Assembly: GCF_011075055.1 (NCBI RefSeq) | Contig: NC_058149.1 | Coordinates: 4,594,449 to 4,658,448 of the forward strand | Origin: Mangifera indica | Lineage: Eukaryota; Streptophyta; Magnoliopsida; Sapindales; Anacardiaceae | Direction of reading: 5' to 3' | DNA: 64,000 bases | Translations under genes and position numbers: made by a program | Notes under the pieces: model-generated | Told to the model about the DNA's origin: nothing | Databases searched by the model: none | Seen by the model: the letters and a program-made list of their open reading frames with translations, nothing else | Shown: piece by piece, positions 56,621 through 64,000 of the stretch | Position numbering within the stretch: the first letter of the stretch is position 1 | How the letters are laid out: the number at the start of each line of letters is the position of its first letter

Positions 56621-58321
56621 CTCCCCCCTTCCTCAAAAGGATTCGACCTCGAATCTCCACCTGCATAATCAAAAGGAAGAAGGTCAGAAACATTAAAGGT
56701 TGCACTAACATTATACTCACCAGGGAGATCTAATTTATATGTATTGTCATTGATCCTTGCAACAACTTGAAAAGGTCCATCTCCTCATGGGTGAAGTTTA
56801 GATCACCTTTGTAGAGGAAATCGTTCTTTACGCAAATGCAGCCAAACCCAATCGCCAGGCCCAAAAACTAACTTCTTACGCCCTTGATTTCTTTGGTTCG
56901 CCACTTGTTGGTTCCTATGATCTATGTTTTGCCTCACTTTCTCATGGAAATTGCGCACAAACTCTACCTTCATAGCACTATCAAAATTAACACACTCTTC
57001 CAAAGGTAAAGGAGATAAATCTAATGGTGTTAAAGGATTAAAACCATACACAATTTCAAAAGGTGAATAGTGCATGGATGAATGCACAACCCTATTATAT
57101 GCAAACTCTACATGAGGTAAACTTTCATCCCAAGACTTCACATTCTTTTTTATGATAGCACGCAATAATTGCCCTAAAGTTCTATTCACAACTTCAGTTT
57201 GACCATTAGTTTGTGGATGGCAGGTAGTACTAAATAACAACTTAGTTTCTAATTTTGCCCACAAGGTCTTCCAAAAGTAGGACAAAAATTTTGCATCCCT
57301 ATCACTAACAATAGTTCTCGGCATACCATGCAAACGTACTACCTCTTGAAAGAACAAATCAGCAACATGTGAAGCATCATCAGTTTTATGACATGGAATA
57401 AAAGTGTGTCATCTTAGAAAACTGATCAACTACCACATAGATGTTATCATTACCACGTCTAGTCCTAGGTAGTCCAAGTACAAAATCCATAGAAACATCT
57501 ACCCAAGGTGAATGTGGGACAGGCAATGGATTGTACAAACCATGTGGATGTACTTTAGACTTAGCTTGCAAACATGTGATACAATTAGTGCAATACTTAG
57601 GGACGTCAGATTTCATGTTAGGCCAAAAGAAGTGCTCTTGTAAAATATATAAAGTTTTAGCTATGCCAAAGTGACCCATCAAACCTCCTTCGTGTGCCTC
57701 ACGAATTAACATCAAATGCAAAGAACACTTAGGCACACAAAGCTTATTCAAACGAAACAAGTACTCATTATGACTATAAAATTTTTCAAAGGCAGATTTC
57801 TCACATGCATTATACACATTGCTAAAATCTTGATCATGTGCACACAACTCTTTAATATGCTCAAAACCAAGCAATTTAGCATCTAAAATAGTAAGAAGTG
57901 TGTACCTTCTTGACAATGCATCAACCACAACGTTTTCCTTACCTTGCTTATATTTGACGACGTATGGGAAGGATTCAAGAAATTCACTCCACTTTGCATG
58001 TCGCTTATTGAGTTTGTTTTGACCCTTCAGATACTTCAAACTTTCATGGTCGATATGGATAACGAACTCTTTAGGCACAAGGTAGTATTGCCACGTCTCT
58101 AATGCCCTCACTAATGCATACAAATATGTTGAGTAGTTCAATGTTGCGTTATTCAATTTTTCACAAAAGTATGCAATTGGCTTGCCCTCTTGCATAAGAA
58201 CGACACCAATACCTACTCCCAAAGCATCACATTCAATCTCAAAGGTTTTATCAAAGTTAGGCAAAACGAGAACAGGAGCAGAAATTAACTTAGATTTAAG
58301 CATATGAAACGCCTTATCTTG
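56308..58321 (-). pseudogene. B3 pol: RNase H and integrase
   Basis: 58321-57386: RNase H ([13 protein letters not shown], again L for [13 protein letters not shown]) and integrase finger ([17 protein letters not shown]) with core start [15 protein letters not shown] one-base gain near 57402 shifts the frame; 57357-56803 carries [27 protein letters not shown] and [14 protein letters not shown] stop and shift near 56785-56805 precede the LTR-encoded tail. In LYALVRAL a few residues are lost (STYLYAL). Inactive. Confidence 0.88.
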
Positions 58322-58335
58322 TTTTTTTTTTTTTT

Positions 58336-58554
58336 GGTAAGTAATAATAATTTTATACAAAGGAAAAGGATGTGCAAGTGGCTTATCTAGGACAAAGTCC
58401 CTAGATTAAGCCTAACACAAGCATACCTAGGAAAAGCCCCTAGGTTATGCCAAAACAACAAGAAAACACAATAAATATTCAAACAATGGTACATAGTGAA
58501 CCAAAGCTACAACACAAAAACATTCACACTAAATGGAAAAACACCATACTATGC
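58336..58554 (-). other. LINE-E 3' UTR with twin stem-loops
   Basis: On the + strand TCTAGGACAAAGTCCCTAGA (58386-58405) and ACCTAGGAAAAGCCCCTAGGT (58425-58445), the same pair in the same order as LINE-F. No gene. Confidence 0.65.
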
Positions 58555-61500
58555 CTACTCAAATATTTCATGAGGGATACCCCAATTGTTTGCAATTGAC
58601 ACATTTTCACTAGACTTGTTTACTTTCTTCAAACAAGTTACCTTTACTCTAACACATTCTTTGATAAGCATTGTAACTCTCTCCTTTGATAATCCACCTC
58701 TTCCAAAACAAATGTTATTCCTAACCCTCCAAATGTGGTAGACGGTTGCACCAAAGCATAACTTACTCAAAATATTCTTAAAATTGTCCTCCTTCCATTT
58801 GCTAGCCAATTTCGCAATCAAAGAGGCCCACGGTATGAGATTGAGATGTTGATGACAAAGATTAAGCACTTCATTCCAGATTTGGAAGCTAAAAGCACAC
58901 ATAAAAAAGAGATGATCCATGCATTCCAGTTCCTCATTGTACAAAGGGCATGAATTGTGGGAGATAAGGCCAATCTAACTAATTTATCCCTTGTCATAAG
59001 TTTGCCTCTAATACCCAACCACACTATGAAGGAGTGTCTTAGAAAGTGCCTTTTGAACCAAACAAGATTGTGCCAAGTAACTTTTTCTCTCCTGCTTCGA
59101 ATTACCTCCCAAGCCGATTTGATGGAAAAGATGCCATTAGCTTTAGGGGACCAAATTAAGGAGTCCTCTCCACCCATTGGGCAACAAGGAAGAGCTTCCT
59201 TTATCTCCAAAAGGTGACATGAATTTGCCACCGGCCATTTCCACCTATGCTCATCAATTACTTCCTTTACTAGTGCATTCTTAGGGATACCCGAATCATA
59301 GATAATCCGAGGTCCATATTTATCCAACAACGGTCCATAGGGGTGCCAATTGTCATGCCAAAGAAAAGTGTTTTCCCTATTGCCAATGACCTTCTTAACC
59401 TTGGTCTTCATTAGTTCCCTTAGGCCTAGGATCTTCCTCCAAACCCATGAACTCTTACCATTAGGATTTATTTCCCAAAAACATTTACCTCTTAGCTTGT
59501 TGGTCTTAACCCATTTCACCCAAAGTGAATTCCTCTTGTCAAGGAGAATCTTCCACATGTTCTTTATGATGGCAGCTTTATTCCATGATTTGCTTCTCAT
59601 AATACCTAAGCCACCCTCCACTTTAGGAACACATACCTCATCCCGAGCAACTTTAGCCTTTTTACCGTCCATGGAAGCACCACTCCAAAGGAAATTCCTA
59701 AAGATACCATCTATCTCCTTATGGACACGATGGGAGAATAAAAATAAATGACTAATACACTTGAATGCTAAAGAGGACTACCTTAATAAGAATGAGCCTA
59801 CCCGCATAAAATAGGAATTTGCTACGCCATGAGGTAATTCGCCCAACAATCTTTTGAATTAGCAGCTTGCAATCACTACTTTTGAGCTTAGATGAAGTTA
59901 TTGGAACACTTAGGTACTTGAAAGGCAATTCTCCCACCTCCATATTGATAATAGCCGAGAGCTTATTCTTCTCCTCTTGGGAAACCCTGGAAAGGAAGAT
60001 ATTACTTTTAGTACAATTCATTTTGAGCCCGGACCATTTATGGAAAAGGATTAGAGTGTTTTTCATGAGAGAGATAGAATCACGATCCGCCCTACAAAAC
60101 AAAATAAGATCATCGGCAAAGTATAGATGAGTTATATTGTTTTTCTTACATTTCCAATGATGGCCAAAGGAAGAATTGTTCTTGAGCTCCCCAAGCATAC
60201 GGGAAAGTATCTCCATTGCCATGACAAAATAGGTAAGGGGATATAGGGTCCCCTTGTCTTAGACCATGAGAACTCTTGAAGAATCCAAATAATTCACCAT
60301 TAATCCCTAAGGAGAAAGAAGGAGTTGTGATGCAACTCTTAATCGAGCCTATGAATTTATCCGGAATGCCAATAGCTCCAAGAATTGCAAGAATGAAATC
60401 CCAATGAACCGTGCCATATGCCTTCAAAAGATCAATCTTCATAGCACACTTCTTATCTGTGCTCAATTTATGAAAGTTATGCATAAGGTCTTGACACAAC
60501 ATGATGTTTTCTCCAATATTCCGTCCACCCACAAAGACTCCTTGGGCTTTATCAATGAAGTTAGAGAGGATAACTTTAAGACGATTGGCAAGGATCTTGG
60601 AGATGCATTTGTAAATAGTATTGCAGCAAGCTATAGGCCTATAGTCCTTGCACATTGAAGAGTTAGCAACCTTAGGAACAAGAGCAAGGATAGTACAATT
60701 TACCTCTTTAAGGAGATGACCCGAGGAGAAGAAATGCTTGATTGCTTTGACCACATCACTCCCAACAATCTCCCAAGCTGCCTTAAAGAAGAATGCACCA
60801 TATCCATCCGGCCCCGGAGCTTTATTGTTGTCCATGGCAAAGATAATGGATTTGATTTCATCCTTCTCCACTTCCTTGATCATCGTCTCCTTATCTTGAT
60901 GCACCATTCGGAAAGTAACCAGCCTTTGAATTTCCTCAATATTTGATTTGCAAGAATCCGTGGAGTTAAGAACCTTCTTGAAGTAACTTACAAATTCCTT
61001 CTTTACTTCTCCCATGTCACTCACAAAAGTCCCATCATCAAGGCACACTCCTTTAATAGAATTTCTACTCCTTCTTGCTTTAATACATTTGAAGAAGTAT
61101 TTGGTGTTTTGATCTCCTTCTTGAAGCCAATGAATCTTTGCTTTTTGGCGAGCCAAGGATTCTTCAGCTTCACTAAGTCTAGTATAATTATTTAGCCAAG
61201 CTTTTTCTTCCTTAGCTAAATCTTCATCAAGAGGGTAGCTTTGGAGCCTATTTTGAATATTCTTCAGTTTATCTTTTGCTTCTACCACCTTATCGGAGAT
61301 TTTCCAAAAGCCATCCTTATTCAGCTTCCTTAATGCACCTTTTAATCCCTTAAGTTTGTTAACAAGATTGAACATAGGGCTGCCATCAAAATCCTCTTTC
61401 CAAGCCTCCCTTACAATATGAGGAAGTTTTCATGATTCGCCCACATGTTGTAGAACTTGAATGGGACCTTTCTCCTCTCCTCAACACCCCCACAAGTCAC

Positions 61501-62199
61501 CACACATGGAGAGTGATTTGAGATAAAAGGATTGAGAAAGCTTGCAAAAGAATCCATAAGTACATCACTCCAATATTCACTGACAAGTGCCCTATCCAAT
61601 TTGCATGCTATCCTCCTTTGCCCTTCACTAGAATTACTCCACGTGAGGTGGTTCCCCATATACCTCAAGTCATCTAAATTTGCTTCTCTACAACAATTGT
61701 TTAAATCATCATAATACGTGTCTCCCCACACAGCCCCTCATATCTTTTCATTCGGACCTCTAATTGCATTGAAATCACCCATGATTAGCCAAGGCTTACT
61801 ACCCATCTGATTTGAGTGTTTAATAATTTCCCTCCATAGACTTTTCCTCTCCAAAGGTTGATTAAACCCATACACTATGGATATAGCCACATGGGTTTTC
61901 TCCTTCACTAACCAAGCTTCACCATGAATGAATTGGGGGGCCTTCTCTTTAATGTCTATTCTAATAGCTTCCTTATTCCATCTTACCCAAATTCTCCCAT
62001 TAGGGCAAACCCCATTATTGTTGTCATACTCCCAATCCTTCCAAATATTACTAGTCACTCTAAATAGATTATGAGTCCCTACTTTAGTTTCTAATGCAGC
62101 CATGACATCAATATTATTCTGAAGAATGAGATGTCTAACCTCCATTTGCTTGATAGGAGCATTAAGGCCCCTAATATTCTAGCATGCAAATTTGGTCAT
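58555..62199 (-). pseudogene. LINE-E ORF2: endonuclease, RT, zf-RVT
   Basis: Start ATG at 62199 overlaps the ORF1 stop. Endonuclease 62145-61411 (WLIMGDFNAIRG, NNCCREANLDDLRYMGNHLTWSN, SNHSPCVV, where SDHS reads SNHS, changing a catalytic aspartate) with TGA near 61738. RT 61375-59752 ([45 protein letters not shown]). Thumb to zf-RVT 59672-58555 (FKRHFLRHSFIVWLGIRGKLM, MDHLFFMCAF). At least four frameshifts (near 61395, 60230, 59710, 58970) and two stops. Inactive, but every domain is present. Confidence 0.9.
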
Positions 62200-63601
62200 T
62201 TGGAAGAAAGGGGTGGGGAATAAGCTTTCCTTTGCTTTGCCTATTTCTTCCCCAAGTTCCTACTCTTCAAATCAGCATCCTCCTTCCTAAAATCCATCTC
62301 ATCCACCTTAAGTTTTCCACCAAACGGAACCATTACCGGAGATGCTTCTTGATCCATGTCCTCCATAACACTTAAACTTCTAATTGTGTTTATGGAAGAT
62401 ACATCACTCTCTCTAGCACTCACACTTGTTGCCGAGGGAGAACAAGGCTCTTTCAACATGCTAGCTTCACTTTCATACCTCTTTCCTTCCATTTTTGCAT
62501 CACCTGTGATGTTCCCATGTTTTACTTCCTTATTCGGCATTATATTATCTTTTTCCAGCTCTTGAGACTCCTTAATAGCTAATGCAGAAAATCTATTACT
62601 CTTATAAGTTAACAAATTTTTTTCCATACGTTTTTACATCTCCACCAATTTGCCTTTGGTTTTCTTGTCATAGCCTTTTGTTACTTGCACCATTTTGTCT
62701 TTCCCATGAAGTTTCCTAGGTAAAACAAATCCAGCCGCCTCCTTCAATAGATTTCGTGGAGATGAGTCATCACCTAGCTTTGATGCTAATGTGCAACTTG
62801 CTGTAGAGTGACCAAAACATTGACATCCATTGCATTTTATAGGTTTCCAAGTATATTCCACATTGATTACCATGGATTCTCCATTCGGCAAAGCTAGGCT
62901 AATAGTTTCCACCTTTATCTCAATGCAAACTCTAGCATAATCCAATCTTATCCCTTCTTCAGTAATGGAATCCATATAAAGAGGATTTCCAATTGCACTT
63001 GCTATATAGCTGAGGCCTTTCGGAGTCCAAAACTCAAGGGGAATGCCATACATTCTAACCCATATAGCCACTTTCTTAACATCATTAATCACCATAGGGA
63101 GGTTTGTAGTCCATTTCCTAGCAAGAAACGGTTGTCCTTGTATGGTAAGTTGTCCCTCTTCCACGGCTCTCGTAACTCCATCAATGTCTTGAAACTTTAG
63201 AATAAACACACCTTGGCCTGAAGTCATAACATCTATGAGGCCAAAGGCAGTCCACATCTTCTCCAATGCTCTTTTGACCGTCAAGAATGGTGGCGTTTAG
63301 CAAGAAAAAAACCTACCGCACATGTGTTCCACTTTATCGCACCTTGCTCAGCAACTTCTTGAAGAGGTGCCACATAAATCCGCCCCTTAGTATCTTTCCC
63401 TTTAGGTTCAAAGAACTCCAGCTTTACATTAGATTTCTTAAGGGTGAAGAGAGAGTTCCATGAAACCTTCTTTTCCCCCTCTCCAGCCACTTCCGCAAGC
63501 TCAGCCAAGCATGGAGCATATTCAGACGCCTTTCCCATGGTAGGAGAAACCATACTATTTTGGTGCAAGGAAGATTCAGCCAAATGAGAAGGACGTTGCA
63601 T
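62196..63601 (-). pseudogene. LINE-E ORF1: DUF4283-like and CCHC protein
   Basis: Start ATG at 63601 (MQRPSHLAESS). 63601-63281 holds the N-terminus and the AVGFFLAKR motif; a shift near 63290 leads to 63284-62634 with TVKRALEKMWTAFGLIDV, FWTPKGLSYIASAIGNPLY and knuckle CNGCQCFGHSTASC. TAA near 62634-62636, then 62627-62241 (PFGGKLKVDEMDFRKEDADLK) and a final shift before the ATGA at 62196-62199. Same layout as the intact ORF1 of LINE-F. Confidence 0.9.
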
Positions 63602-64000
63602 GGGAAATAATAATTCTTTTCGTTAATCAAGTAAACTCAGCAAGGAGCAGTGTACAACAGCCTAAGCACCACTAAAACAGGAAAAAGAATACTGTCCACG
63701 GAAAAGAAAACCTGCAACTTACACCAAAGGGGAAAGCCTTATGAAAAAACACAAAGCTCAGCAAAATTTGAATTTTGAAAAAAACGCTCCAAGAACAATA
63801 CACAAGAAGAACAGAACAACATCAAACACAACAAAATCGCCTAAGAAATTGAAATTAGGAACTAAACAAAGAAAATTTCCAGAAAACAAAGCAACTCTTG
63901 AAAGGAAAACAAGAATTAACAAACCAGAGGGGAACTAAAAGAAGATGCTGGAAACTAAAAAAACAGGAAACGAAACACCGAGAGAGGTAATCCAGTGACC
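63602..64000 (-). other. LINE-E 5' UTR
   Basis: 399 bp, A-rich on the + strand; matches the leaders of LINE-F (about 4130-4600) and LINE-H in reverse. It ends at the window edge within CCAGTGACC, where the palindrome of LINE-F lies. The 65-codon frame at 63741-63938 has no recognisable content. Confidence 0.8.

Larger units (their letters stand above)
55656..58321 (-). mobile_element. B3: 3' part of a Ty3/gypsy element (family B)
   Basis: Complete 3' LTR (55656-56620), then integrase and RNase H going right, cut at 58321 by the LINE-E poly(T) within the [11 protein letters not shown] region before RNase H. The remaining RT, protease and gag lie right of the window. Confidence 0.9.
58322..64000 (-). 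mobile_element. LINE-E: near full-length LINE (5' end beyond window)
   Basis: Poly(T) at 58322-58335 marks the 3' end inside B3 RNase H. Then 3' UTR with stem-loops, ORF2 (62199-58555), ORF1 (63601-62196) and at least 399 bp of 5' UTR. It includes the RT N-terminal region missing in LINE-F and serves as the best local reference for a full ORF2. Confidence 0.93.

Noticed and set aside
1..64000. Search for a host gene or a new host-encoded system
   Set aside because: Every long frame maps to gag-pol or LINE ORFs, and gaps are LTRs, UTRs or simple repeats. I could support no host gene.
1..64000. Centromere, suggested by CRM-like elements
   Set aside because: No satellite array is present and the CRM assignment is only by motif; nested heterochromatin anywhere would look the same.

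Overview
This is a 64-kb stretch of plant nuclear DNA, almost certainly angiosperm and probably eudicot. It consists essentially only of transposable elements nested inside one another. I found no host gene, rRNA, tRNA gene or satellite array. The plant origin rests on the element types. There are Ty3/gypsy chromoviruses primed by initiator tRNA-Met, including one Tekay/Del-type element with a C-terminal chromodomain. There are plant L1-type LINEs whose ORF1 has a DUF4283-like domain plus a CCHC knuckle and whose ORF2 has endonuclease, reverse transcriptase and zf-RVT regions. There is also a non-autonomous hAT element rich in GGGCC motifs. Names such as A, B1 and LINE-F are local labels. The CRM assignment of families A, B and C is by recognition of RT/IN motifs and of a pol frame that runs into the 3' LTR, not by a tree.

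Left nest (1-31422). LINE-I (+; 27408-28054 and 28690-28874) holds B2 (+ Ty3/gypsy; 15889-17827, 23588-23738, 25945-27407). B2 holds LINE-G (+; 14448-15888), element C (-; 17828-23587, duplication AAGAC) and a Tekay-type solo LTR (23739-25944, duplication AGTTT). LINE-G holds B1 (+; 9931-14447). B1 holds LINE-H (-; 3755-3846 and 9464-9930). LINE-H holds element A (+; 1-3754) and LINE-F (+; 3847-9449, 14-bp duplication). LINE-I also contains a solo LTR (28055-28689) and is followed by a poly(A)-tailed retrocopy of unknown source (28874-about 29500). LINE-D (+) runs from about 29560 to 31422.

Right nest (31423-64000). LINE-D is interrupted by LINE-C (-; 31423-34286 and 54032-55655). LINE-C is interrupted by LINE-B (-; 34287-54016, 15-bp duplication). 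LINE-B is interrupted by a hAT element (35379-36546, 8-bp duplication) and by a Tekay element (-; 38326-53787, duplication AAACC). The Tekay gag gene is interrupted by a young complete element A' (-; 44024-50721, duplication GCCCT). At 55656 LINE-C is interrupted by B3 (-). B3 is interrupted at 58322 by LINE-E (-), whose 5' UTR runs off the window end. Seven insertions can be closed exactly: removing the insert and one duplication copy restores the host element's order.

Functionally these are gag-pol polyproteins and LINE ORF1/ORF2 genes. Nearly all are broken, mostly by single C-to-T or G-to-A nonsense changes and small frameshifts. A' (one stop codon, LTRs about 1.5% different by eye) and LINE-F (intact ORF1, one ORF2 deletion) look youngest. 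Points worth a second look are: an LTR-derived segment at the 5' end of LINE-F; a 20-bp palindrome in the LINE 5' UTR; twin stem-loops in every LINE 3' UTR; the ATGA overlap of LINE ORF1 and ORF2; and the three-LTR composite structure of element C.
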